Assembly: GCA_014055525.1 (NCBI GenBank)
Contig: WIAH01000006.1
Coordinates: 1 to 38,103, forward strand
Origin: Nitrospira sp. CR1.3
GTDB taxonomy: Bacteria > Nitrospirota > Nitrospiria > Nitrospirales > Nitrospiraceae
DNA length: 38,103 bases
Reading direction: 5' to 3'
The position numbers and the translations under genes are program-made. The notes under the pieces are model-generated. The model searched no databases. It was given only the letters and a program-made list of their open reading frames with translations, and was not told the origin of the DNA. Below are positions 31,197 through 38,103 of the stretch, piece after piece. Numbering within the stretch: the stretch's first letter is position 1; the number at the start of each line of letters is the position of its first letter.

Positions 31197-32942
31197 ATGG
31201 ATCAAGAAGCCAGAACCGTTCGAGACCTGTGGCAGACCTTCCGCCGCCGCCGATCGGTCGTCACGGTCGTGGGGGCGACGATTTTTGTGATCGGAGCGGC
31301 GATCGCCCTGCTCTGGCCGGCCGTCTACCGGTCGAAAGCCACGATCCTGATCGAGGAACAGGAAATTCCCCACGATCTCGTTCGTTCGGCGATCACCAGT
31401 TACGCAGATCAGCGCATTGAGACGATCAAGCAGCAAGTCATGAGCCGCTCGACGCTCTGGAAGATCGTCGAACAGCACGGCCTCTACGAATCGATGCGGC
31501 GCAGGAGTCCGACGGAGGAAGTTCTGAAGCAGTTCGTCGAAGATATCCGCATCGAGGTCATCAATGCGAAGGTGATCGACCGGCGGTCGCAGACGCCGAC
31601 GCAAGCGACCATCGCCTTCACCCTGGCTTACGATGGAGAATCGCCTGAGCTGGCTCAGAAAGTGGCGAACGAGTTGACAAGCCTGTTTCTCGGAGAAAAT
31701 CTCAAGACGCGCGAACGGCATGCGCAGGAGACGACCTCGTTTCTCAAGCAGGAGTCGGAAGACCTAACCAGACATATCGATGAATTGGAGGCGAAGATTG
31801 CCGCGGTCAAGCAGCGGGCCGATGGGGCGCTGCCCGAGCTGACCCAACTCAATATGCAGCTCATGAATCAGGCTGACCGGGAATTGCTCGAGGTTGATCG
31901 GGATATCCGAAGCGTCGAGGAGCGCAAACGCTTCCTCGAGGGGGAATTGGCTACCCTGAAGCCGAACACGCCCATCATCTCCGCCTCAGGGGAACGGCTC
32001 TTGGATTCCGGAGAGCGACTGAAATCCTTGCGCGCGCAGTACGCCAGCGCCAGCGCCTATCTCTCGCAGGAGCATCCGGACATCATCAAGATGCAGCAGG
32101 AGATCGAAGGGTTGGAACGTGAAGTGGGGGCGAAGCCCCCGGGCGAGGAGGTGAGCAAACGTTTGTACGGCCAACGCGCGCATCTCGCTTCGTTGACGGA
32201 AAAGTACGGAGCGGAGCATCCCGACGTGGTCCGCGCCCAGAAGACCATTTCCGCCTTGGAAGCGGAACTCGGCCTCATTGCCGCGCAGCCTCGCGAAGCA
32301 TACCCCTTCAAGCCGGAAAATCCCGCTTACATTAACATTCAATCCCAGCTCTCGTCGGCAACGGCGTCATTACAATCACTGAAGAGCCACCGGATCGCCT
32401 TGAAGAAACGGGCTGAAGAGTTTGCTAAACGGGTGGAACGGATGCCGCAGATCGAGCCGGAATACGACGCGCTTCAACACGACCGCGAGAGTTCCATTCG
32501 AAAGTATCACGAGATTCGATCGCGCTTGATGGAAGCGAAAGTGTCGGAAGGCTTGGAAATACAGCACAAGGGTGAGCGATTCTCCCTGATCGACCCGCCG
32601 GACCTGCCGGAACGCCCTGAACGGCCGAACCGCCCGGTCATTCTGGTCTTGGCGGCGCTCATGGCCATCGTGGGAGGACTGGGGGCCGGCACGGCAACCG
32701 AGCAGATGGACGAGACGATCCGCGGTCCTCGGCAGCTCGGACGAGCCGCAGGCGTGCCTCCGCTGGCGATGATTCCCTACCTGGCCGATGAACAGGATTA
32801 TCGACAACGATCGCAGCGCCGCTGGGCCATGCGGTGGGTCGGTGCCGGGGCCGCCGCGGTAATCTTAATATTGAGCCACCTCTTATGGTGGCCGTTGGAC
32901 GTGGTCTGGTTTGCGGCGCTTCGCAAGTTGGGTCTCGCGTAA
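31197..32942 (+). CDS. Chain-length determinant, Wzc/GumC-like
   Basis: A 581-residue inner-membrane protein. Start at ATG 31197, AAGGA four bases upstream; the longer frame from 31179 lies within the preceding gene's end. Membrane helix one is at ~residues 20-42 (VVTVVGATIFVIGAAIALLW), then the Wzz domain (YRSKATILIEEQEIPHDLV), and a long coiled-coil region (residues ~170-460, e.g. EDLTRHIDELEAKIAAVKQ). Next is the PPDLPERPERPNRPVILVLAALMAIVGGLGAG segment with the Pro-rich motif before helix two, and a third hydrophobic segment near the C-terminus. It lacks the ATPase domain of Wzc; that function is separate, in the next gene. It sets polymer length in the Wzx/Wzy pathway. Confidence 0.87.
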   Translation: MDQEARTVRDLWQTFRRRRSVVTVVGATIFVIGAAIALLWPAVYRSKATILIEEQEIPHDLVRSAITSYADQRIETIKQQVMSRSTLWKIVEQHGLYESMRRRSPTEEVLKQFVEDIRIEVINAKVIDRRSQTPTQATIAFTLAYDGESPELAQKVANELTSLFLGENLKTRERHAQETTSFLKQESEDLTRHIDELEAKIAAVKQRADGALPELTQLNMQLMNQADRELLEVDRDIRSVEERKRFLEGELATLKPNTPIISASGERLLDSGERLKSLRAQYASASAYLSQEHPDIIKMQQEIEGLEREVGAKPPGEEVSKRLYGQRAHLASLTEKYGAEHPDVVRAQKTISALEAELGLIAAQPREAYPFKPENPAYINIQSQLSSATASLQSLKSHRIALKKRAEEFAKRVERMPQIEPEYDALQHDRESSIRKYHEIRSRLMEAKVSEGLEIQHKGERFSLIDPPDLPERPERPNRPVILVLAALMAIVGGLGAGTATEQMDETIRGPRQLGRAAGVPPLAMIPYLADEQDYRQRSQRRWAMRWVGAGAAAVILILSHLLWWPLDVVWFAALRKLGLA

Positions 32943-32965
32943 GAGGGTACTGAAAAGGAGCGGCG

Positions 32966-33817
32966 ATGGAAGATTTACAACAGGCGCTCGAACGCTACAA
33001 AGAACAGGGCGGAAGGCCGTCGCCCTCGAGAGGACCAGGCGGCGCGAGATTGAAAGAAGTTCCGCCGCCGATCGTCTACAGCCGGACGAAAATCGTGGAT
33101 TGTCCGGAGGACCTGCTGCACCGCCGCCGGATCGTCACCGGTTTTGAACGGGGGCCGTTTGTCGAGGGCTATAATTTGCTCCGCACGCAGGTGCTCCATC
33201 GTCTGCGGGAGAACAACTGGAATGTGCTGGGTGTCACCAGTCCGAATGGACAGGAGGGGAAAACGCTCACCGTGGCGAATCTGGCGATCAGCCTGGCGAT
33301 GGAAGCGACTCAAACCGCGCTTCTCGTCGATGCCGATCTCCGAAAGCCCGGCCTGCACCGATTGTTCGGTCTGCGCGATGTGCCGGGGCTCGCCGATGTA
33401 TTGCTCGACGAGATGCCGGTGGAAGACACCTTGATCCATCCCGGCATCGGCCGGTTCGTCTTGTTGCCGGGCGGACGGGCGATTCCACGATCCGCCGAGC
33501 TGCTGACTTCCCCGCGCATGACGGCGCTGGTGCACGATCTCAAGCATCGCTATGAGTCGAGAATTATCCTGTTCGATCTTCCTCCGGTGCTCACCAGCGC
33601 GGACGTGCTGGCGTTCGGGCCGTCTCTCGATGCGGTGTTGCTCGTCGCGAGCGAAGGCCTCACGCGCCGCGCTGAAGTTGAAGAGGCGATCCACCGGCTC
33701 AAGGGGGCTGTCCCGATTCTCGGAACCGTATTGAATCAAGTCGGGCGAGGGGACGCGCGGGCGCAGCAGCGGAAGGCGCCGGCGCGCGCCGCGATCGCCC
33801 ATCCCATGGAGAATTGA
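32966..33817 (+). CDS. BY-kinase-like P-loop ATPase lacking a tyrosine tail
   Basis: A 283-residue cytoplasmic protein of the CapB/Wzc ATPase group. Walker A is SPNGQEGKTLTVANLA (residues ~92-107) in place of the usual S-x-PGEGKS; the A-prime motif is LLVDADLRKPGLHRLFG (~119-135) and Walker B is IILFDLPPVL (~200-209). Bacterial tyrosine kinases end with a tyrosine-rich cluster, but here the last 85 residues (QQRKAPARAAIAHPMEN end) contain no tyrosine. It may be a kinase for the other subunits or a ParA-like partner only, rather than an autophosphorylating kinase. It pairs with the Wzc-like protein encoded 23 bases upstream. Confidence 0.82.
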   Translation: MEDLQQALERYKEQGGRPSPSRGPGGARLKEVPPPIVYSRTKIVDCPEDLLHRRRIVTGFERGPFVEGYNLLRTQVLHRLRENNWNVLGVTSPNGQEGKTLTVANLAISLAMEATQTALLVDADLRKPGLHRLFGLRDVPGLADVLLDEMPVEDTLIHPGIGRFVLLPGGRAIPRSAELLTSPRMTALVHDLKHRYESRIILFDLPPVLTSADVLAFGPSLDAVLLVASEGLTRRAEVEEAIHRLKGAVPILGTVLNQVGRGDARAQQRKAPARAAIAHPMEN

Positions 33818-33823
33818 TCCATC

Positions 33824-35221
33824 GTGTACGAATCGTTTTACGGGCTCCGCGCCAATCCATTCTCGCTCGTGCCGGATCCGGGCTTCTTGTTCCTGGGTCG
33901 CAGACACAAGCTCGCCCTCAGCCTGTTGGAATACGGCATGCTCAATCGCAGCGCCTTTACCGTCATTACCGGCGAGCCGGGCACCGGTAAGACGACCCTC
34001 CTCAACGCCATCCTCGACCGATCCGAGCGCGCGGTGACGGTGGGCGTATTGTCGCACACCCATGTCGGCCTGGGGAGTCTGCTCCCCTGGGTGCTCATGA
34101 CGTTCGGTATAGACGGAAAGGGGATGGACAGCGTCGAACTGTATCGCGCCTTCGCGGGGTTTCTCGCGCAGGAACACGCCCGGCAGCGACGGGTCGTGCT
34201 GGTCGTCGACGAGGCGCAGAATCTCGGCACCGCAATGCTTGAAGAACTTCGGTTACTCTCAAACCTGAACGATGGCCGGCGCCAACCGCTGCAAATCATC
34301 TTGTCCGGACAGCCGGCGCTGCGCGCCCTGTTGCGGCGGGGCGAACTCGTCCAATTGGCCCAGCGCATTTCCGTGGACTACCACCTGGAGCCCTTGGGGG
34401 AGGCGGAAACGCCGGACTACATCCGGCACCGCATCGGCGTGGCCGGAGGACCGGTGAGCTTGATGACCGATCTGGCTTGTCTGGTGGTTCATCGGTTGAG
34501 CGGCGGCAACCCGCGTTTGATCAATCAGGTGTGCGACCTTTCGCTGGCTTACGGATTCGCCGCTCAGGCCCGGTGGATCACCGGACAGCTGATAGCGAAG
34601 TCGGCGACTGATCGCAACGCCGGCGGCATTCTTCCGTTGAATCATCTCGATCACGCCGTGCCGTTCGGCGAGGAGGAGGAGAAGGCGGAGAGAGAGCAGT
34701 TGGCGGCGTTGGCGCAACCGACGGCTCCTCCCAAGCACGAGGCCAAACCGGCCGTGAAGTCCGAATCGGCCGGGTCGCTCTATCATCGAGGGGTTGCGTT
34801 CAAGGAAGCCGGCGCGTTCAGGCAGGCGATCACGTTTTTTGAGCAAGCCGGCCGGGATGCCGGCCTCTCCGTCAAGGCGAAGACCCAGATCGCGCTGTGC
34901 TATCGGGCGAGCGGTCGCATGGCGGAGGCGGTCAGATTGCTTGAGCAGTTGTGGACCGGCGGACAGGGGACCGCCGAAGAGCGCAGGCAGGTCCGGTATT
35001 TCCTCGCCCGCACGTTGGAAGCGTCGGGGCAGGTGGAGGACGCCGTCGGTCACTATCAGGCCTTGCGGGATGAACAATCGGATTTCCGCGACGTCACGAA
35101 TCGTCTGGGCCGGTTGGCGGGCCCCGACTCCTCAACCGGGCCGTCTTTTTCGACCGCGAGCGGCGCATGGACGAAACTGCTATCCCGCGGCTGGGCGCAG
35201 TTGATCCGCAGTTCCTCCTGA
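33824..35221 (+). CDS. ExeA-like AAA ATPase fused to TPRs (exosortase-system-associated ATPase)
   Basis: A 465-residue protein starting at GTG 33824, six bases after the previous gene. The start YESFYGLRANPFSLVPDPGFLFLGRRH is the hallmark of ExeA/GspA-like and PEP-CTERM-associated ATPases. Walker A GEPGTGKTTLL is at residues 50-60; Walker B VVLVVDEAQNLG at ~123-134; sensor and lid text SGGNPRLINQVCDLSL at ~225. After a charged, Pro/Ala linker (~280-312), residues ~315-430 contain TPR-like helices (YHRGVAFKEAGAFRQAITFFEQAGRDAG...). The usual family protein ends after the ATPase, so the TPR tail is an addition that may bind PrsT or other subunits. It is the last gene of the operon. Confidence 0.85.
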   Translation: MYESFYGLRANPFSLVPDPGFLFLGRRHKLALSLLEYGMLNRSAFTVITGEPGTGKTTLLNAILDRSERAVTVGVLSHTHVGLGSLLPWVLMTFGIDGKGMDSVELYRAFAGFLAQEHARQRRVVLVVDEAQNLGTAMLEELRLLSNLNDGRRQPLQIILSGQPALRALLRRGELVQLAQRISVDYHLEPLGEAETPDYIRHRIGVAGGPVSLMTDLACLVVHRLSGGNPRLINQVCDLSLAYGFAAQARWITGQLIAKSATDRNAGGILPLNHLDHAVPFGEEEEKAEREQLAALAQPTAPPKHEAKPAVKSESAGSLYHRGVAFKEAGAFRQAITFFEQAGRDAGLSVKAKTQIALCYRASGRMAEAVRLLEQLWTGGQGTAEERRQVRYFLARTLEASGQVEDAVGHYQALRDEQSDFRDVTNRLGRLAGPDSSTGPSFSTASGAWTKLLSRGWAQLIRSSS

Positions 35222-35279
35222 CCGCCACGCGACTCCGGCAGACTTTCACCCTTCCAATCATCGTTCATTCATCGCCGAG

Positions 35280-35333
35280 TTAACCGATACTGGAACCCAT
35301 CGTAACCTCGCTGTAATCGTTTGTTCCTATCCT
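35280..35333 (+). promoter_or_regulatory. Pho-box-like array and -10 upstream of the porin (P7)
   Basis: TTAACC 35280, TGGAAC 35291 (weak), GTAACC 35302 and GTAATC 35313, all 11 apart. Nine bases later is TATCCT (35328-35333) as -10. The array lies 45-100 bases ahead of a phosphate-selective-type porin gene, where a Pho box would be expected. Confidence 0.6.
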
Positions 35334-35376
35334 CCCCACTCCTGTCGAACAGAGGGCCGTCTGGGGTGGGGAACCA

Positions 35377-36801
35377 ATGAAGGGCGCGTGCGCGCGAATT
35401 ATTTCGTGGGTTTTGGTCTTGGCGGGGTTTGCGCTGTCTTCAGGGACCTCCGTCCGGGCAGGCCAACTGGAAGACCTCCTGTTGGAGAACAAGCAGATTA
35501 CCATCGATCAATGGGTGAGATTAAAGGCCGAGGAGGAGAAGCGGGAAGCCAAGGCCCTGGAGGAAAGCCGCGGGGTCGGCGACGTGCCCGTGCGCGAACG
35601 CTGGTACGAGCGAATGAGCATCCGGGGCTATACACAGTTCCGCTACAATCACATTATCAACAACGAATTCCTGACGAGTAATCAGGCCGATCGATCGATC
35701 GGCAAGAATAACGAATTCTTTCTGCGCCGCGCCCGGGTCATCTTCAGCGGCCAGCCGCACGACCGGGTCTTCTTTTACGTTCAGCCGGAGTTCGCCGGAC
35801 TGGTGAACGGGGTGGAGCAGGTGGCGGTCCTGCGCGATTTTTACTCCGATTTGTTTCTGACAGAAAACAAGGAATGGCGGGTTCGGGTGGGGTTGTCGAA
35901 AGTGCCGTACGGCTTTGAAAACATGCAGTCAAGCCAGAACCGGCTCGCTCTCGATCGCGACGACGCCCTCAACAGCGGGACACCGAACGAACGGGATCTC
36001 GGAGTCTTTCTGTACTATGCCCCGACTGCGATACGGGAGCGGTTCCGGCGGCTGGTGGACAGCGGCCTCAAAGGATCGGGCGACTACGGCATGCTGGGCA
36101 TCGGCATCTACAACGGACAAGGCCCCAACACGCGGGATTTAAACAAGAATAAGCACGTGGTCTTTCACTCCATGTACCCCCATGAATTTTCCAACGGCCA
36201 AATCATTCAAATCGGGATGGATGCCTATACGGGGCAAGTGAATGTGACCCCCGCGGGGGTGGTTCCGCTGAATACGACCAGCACGCTCGGCCTGCCGGCT
36301 ACGCCCCTCGTGCAGAACAATGGGAACTACATCGACGAGCGCGTGGCCTGGCATTTCGTCGTGTTTCCGCAGCCTTTCGGCATTCAGGGGGAATACACGA
36401 TCGGGCGTGGTCCGGAGCTGAACCAGGCCCGGAACCAGATCGTGACGGGAAGTCTGCGAGGCGGGTACCTCCAGCTGTACTACAACTACCGATGCGACAC
36501 CTATTGCCAAAGCATCCTGCCGTTCGTCCGCGTCCAGGAATACTTCGGGGGGCGCAAGGCGGAGGACAATGCGCCACGGAACTCGGTCCGCGAATTGGAA
36601 CTCGGGCTGGAATATCAGTTCAATCGAGCGTTGGAATTGACCGTGCTGTACAGTTGGACGCAGCGCAACTCACCGAATGCCGAGTACATTCCCGTCGACT
36701 GCACCTCGATCAATACATCAGGGAGCATCTCCTGCCTCAAGACGCCCTATCAGCTCGAATCCGGTAACATGCTCAGGTTTCAGCTGCAGTGGAGTTTCTA
36801 A
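35377..36801 (+). CDS. Phosphate-selective porin O/P family protein
   Basis: A 474-residue outer-membrane porin. The signal peptide is at residues ~1-28 (IISWVLVLAGFALSSGTSVRAG). A short helical N-terminal region (LEDLLLENKQITIDQWVRLKAEEEKREA) is typical of OprO/OprP relatives. Then YERMSIRGYTQFRYNHI, NEFFLRRARVIFSGQPHDRVFFYVQPEF, RVRVGLSKVPYGFENMQSSQNRLALDRDDAL and the C-terminal MLRFQLQWSF with terminal Phe match the family barrel. Members form phosphate- or polyphosphate-selective pores induced on phosphate limitation; specificity here is inferred. The array upstream and the adjacent PstS-like gene fit a phosphate role. Confidence 0.87.
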   Translation: MKGACARIISWVLVLAGFALSSGTSVRAGQLEDLLLENKQITIDQWVRLKAEEEKREAKALEESRGVGDVPVRERWYERMSIRGYTQFRYNHIINNEFLTSNQADRSIGKNNEFFLRRARVIFSGQPHDRVFFYVQPEFAGLVNGVEQVAVLRDFYSDLFLTENKEWRVRVGLSKVPYGFENMQSSQNRLALDRDDALNSGTPNERDLGVFLYYAPTAIRERFRRLVDSGLKGSGDYGMLGIGIYNGQGPNTRDLNKNKHVVFHSMYPHEFSNGQIIQIGMDAYTGQVNVTPAGVVPLNTTSTLGLPATPLVQNNGNYIDERVAWHFVVFPQPFGIQGEYTIGRGPELNQARNQIVTGSLRGGYLQLYYNYRCDTYCQSILPFVRVQEYFGGRKAEDNAPRNSVRELELGLEYQFNRALELTVLYSWTQRNSPNAEYIPVDCTSINTSGSISCLKTPYQLESGNMLRFQLQWSF

Positions 36802-36828
36802 GAGACCGAAGGCGGCCGCTCCGCTGGA

Positions 36829-37536
36829 CTACCGAGCAGGAGCGTCAGCGGCGGTGTCGAGGGGATGAGGCGTCAGCTGACGGTAGGACACGATGAGCTC
36901 CCGCGTGCGGGGTCGGACAAGTTTCGTCATCAACCCGGACGATGGAGGGCGGAGCGCATCGGGAGGGTCGAAGCTCAGCCGGCCTTCCTGGGGAGCGAGC
37001 GAACGCATCGGCGTCAGACGGTCATCGTTCATTTCCGCGGCGCCGTAGTCCGCCATATAACGCGTGTGGGAGCGGCAATTGGCAAGGACAAGATGCAGCT
37101 CTTCCCCTTGGACGAAAAGCCCGCCAGAAGTCACCTCGCGCGTCACTGCCGACAGATCTTTCGAGAAATAAAACGTGACCACTTCCTCTGGTGTCGCCTG
37201 TTCCAGACCGAGGGCCAGGAGGGGGGCAAGGAATGAAATCAGATGCTCGTCAAAAGCTCGATGGCGTCGCGGTATGCTGAGATCGTCATACAGCGGCATC
37301 CTGGTGAGCGGCGCTTCAATGATGACGCCGTGTAGCACCGCGGCGATGCGGTCCGGGGGGATCGTGAGGGGTTGGCTGCGTTTGCTGTTCTTGTCCACGG
37401 TAGGATCCGCCTCCAAGCGGACAAATGCATGAGGCGTATCGTAGAGCGTCACCGTCGTGAATTGGGAAGGAGCACAGGCAGAGGAGGCGCCGGCCATGGC
37501 GATTGCGCTCCATGCCCAGAAGCTGGGCCATTCCAT
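36829..37536 (-). CDS. Putative lipoprotein, unknown function
   Basis: A 235-residue protein. Start at ATG 37536; although the frame is open further, upstream text lacks any domain and instead overlaps the PstS-like gene in another frame. The N-terminal MEWPSFWAWSAIAMAGASSACAPSQ gives a lipobox-like SSAC. The body contains FVRLEADP, IPPDRIAAVLHGVIIEAPL, SFLAPLLALGLEQATPEEVVTFYFS and KLVRPRTRELIVSYRQ; no domain recognised. It lies 47 bases downstream of the PstS-like gene on the same strand, so both may be one operon. It is convergent with the porin. A phosphate connection is inference from position only. Confidence 0.6.
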   Translation of the reverse strand: MEWPSFWAWSAIAMAGASSACAPSQFTTVTLYDTPHAFVRLEADPTVDKNSKRSQPLTIPPDRIAAVLHGVIIEAPLTRMPLYDDLSIPRRHRAFDEHLISFLAPLLALGLEQATPEEVVTFYFSKDLSAVTREVTSGGLFVQGEELHLVLANCRSHTRYMADYGAAEMNDDRLTPMRSLAPQEGRLSFDPPDALRPPSSGLMTKLVRPRTRELIVSYRQLTPHPLDTAADAPAR

Positions 37537-37583
37537 GACGAATCCCGGATGCCTGGAAGACAGGCAATCCGCCTTTTCCCTAG

Positions 37584-38102
37584 CTAGTCGCGAAGTTTGG
37601 CTTGACCATCGATTGCCGCAGCTCGTACGGGCGCGGCCCACTTCGACAATACCCGCGCGATGTCCGGCAAGGACAGGGGGAAGTAACCATGGTCGACGGC
37701 CATCTGTTGTCCTTGCGCGCTGAGAGCGAATCGAACCAGCTCCCTGAGGATGGGATCCGAATCCGTCTTGGGAGGTCGAGCCACGTACAAGTAGAGGTTC
37801 CTTCTCAACGGATAGGACCCATCCATAACCGATTGAAAGGACGGCTCGACATACCGCCCCCCCTTGACGGAAGCGATCGGGACTGGCTTGATCATGGAAA
37901 TTCGGTAGCCGATGCCGCTGAATCCGATTCCCTTCTGATCCTTGATGAGGTCCATCACGACGGAGGCTGGTCCATGGCCTCTGACCATGTGGGGAAAGAA
38001 AGTTCCGCCCTTGCACACCTCTTCCCGGAAGAAATAACTCGTGCCGGATTTGCCGTCGCGCCCGTAGATGCGGATCGGAGCGTCGAACCATTCGTCCGTC
38101 AG
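37584..38102 (-). CDS. PstS-like phosphate-binding protein, 5'-truncated by window edge
   Basis: The C-terminal 172 residues of a PBP-type protein. The incoming text FDAPIRIYGRDGKSGTSYFFREEV has the R-x-x-x-SGT phosphate-binding signature, followed by IGFSGIGYRISMIKPVPIAS, DGSYPLRRNLYLYVARPP and LRELVRFALSAQGQQMAVDHGYFPLS. All are typical of the second lobe of PstS-like substrate-binding proteins. The signal peptide and first lobe lie beyond base 38103. It would deliver phosphate to a Pst transporter or sense it. The lipoprotein gene follows after 47 bases. It belongs to the same superfamily as the divergent PstS/DING-like protein at 3746-5119. Confidence 0.82.
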   Translation of the reverse strand: MTDEWFDAPIRIYGRDGKSGTSYFFREEVCKGGTFFPHMVRGHGPASVVMDLIKDQKGIGFSGIGYRISMIKPVPIASVKGGRYVEPSFQSVMDGSYPLRRNLYLYVARPPKTDSDPILRELVRFALSAQGQQMAVDHGYFPLSLPDIARVLSKWAAPVRAAAIDGQAKLRD

Positions 38103-38103
38103 T

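Noticed and set aside
36829..38091. A single 420-residue minus-strand frame covering the right end
   Set aside because: Its N-terminal 185 residues are low-complexity, Arg-rich text overlapping the clear PstS-like gene in another frame; only the part from 37536 downward has a lipoprotein start.
1..38103. CRISPR arrays, tRNA or rRNA genes, prophage genes, transposases
   Set aside because: No regularly spaced repeats with unique spacers, cloverleaf-like segments, rRNA text or recombinase/transposase motifs were seen on reading both strands.

Overview
The window looks like chromosomal DNA of a GC-rich Gram-negative bacterium. The outer-membrane proteins, lipoproteins, exosortase/CTERM proteins and an arsI-acr3-type arsenic operon would fit Nitrospira or a close relative. 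That assignment is an inference from gene content and style; no rRNA or marker gene is present.

Layout. (1) 1-2406 is a rearranged, AT-richer patch. It holds the 3' end of a TonB-family gene, a small secreted OB-fold-like protein, a truncated kelch-repeat protein, a second diverged copy of the same TonB 3' end, and a 121-bp palindromic element. (2) 2486-7757 holds a 38-residue membrane microprotein, four proteins with exosortase-type C-terminal sorting signals (VPLPG, VPVPAA or AIPAA), and a secreted PstS/DING-like phosphate-binding-type protein. (3) 7784-10243, minus strand, is an arsenic operon arsR-acr3-arsI-arsC with two ATCAA-N6-TTGAT operators, followed upstream by a secreted fibronectin-type-III protein (10315-11310). 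(4) 11723-22581 is a tightly packed nine-gene exopolysaccharide operon: two GT4 glycosyltransferases, O-antigen polymerase, GHL10-like hydrolase, flippase, two FkbM methyltransferases, SGNH hydrolase and an MBL-fold enzyme. (5) 22855-35221 is a second nine-gene operon: WecG/TagA-type transferase, exosortase-EpsI fusion (probably XrtD), WecA-like initiating transferase with an extra membrane domain, PrsT-like TPR lipoprotein, Wza-like export protein, outer-membrane barrel, Wzc/GumC-like chain-length protein, BY-kinase-like ATPase and ExeA-like ATPase with TPRs. (6) 35280-38103 holds a phosphate-selective-type porin, a convergent lipoprotein and the 3' part of a PstS-like protein.

How it fits together. 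Operons 4 and 5 would make, polymerise, export and size-control an exopolysaccharide. The exosortase in operon 5 would process the four CTERM proteins of region 2.

The most notable signal is regulatory. Seven intergenic regions carry short half-sites (roughly K-T-N-A-C-R, best form TTAACA) repeated with an 11-bp period and ending 9-10 bp (or an integral number of 11-bp steps plus 9) before a -10-like hexamer, with no good -35. This is the geometry of PhoB/PhoP-type (OmpR-family) activator sites, and TTAACA resembles known PhoP boxes. These arrays precede the kelch gene, the CTERM/PstS-like operon, the fourth CTERM gene, the FN3 gene, both exopolysaccharide operons and the porin. Together with two PstS-like proteins and an OprP-type porin, this suggests a phosphate-starvation-controlled exosortase/exopolysaccharide surface system, with an arsenate-detoxification operon lodged inside it. 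The promoters were read by eye and have not been scored computationally.
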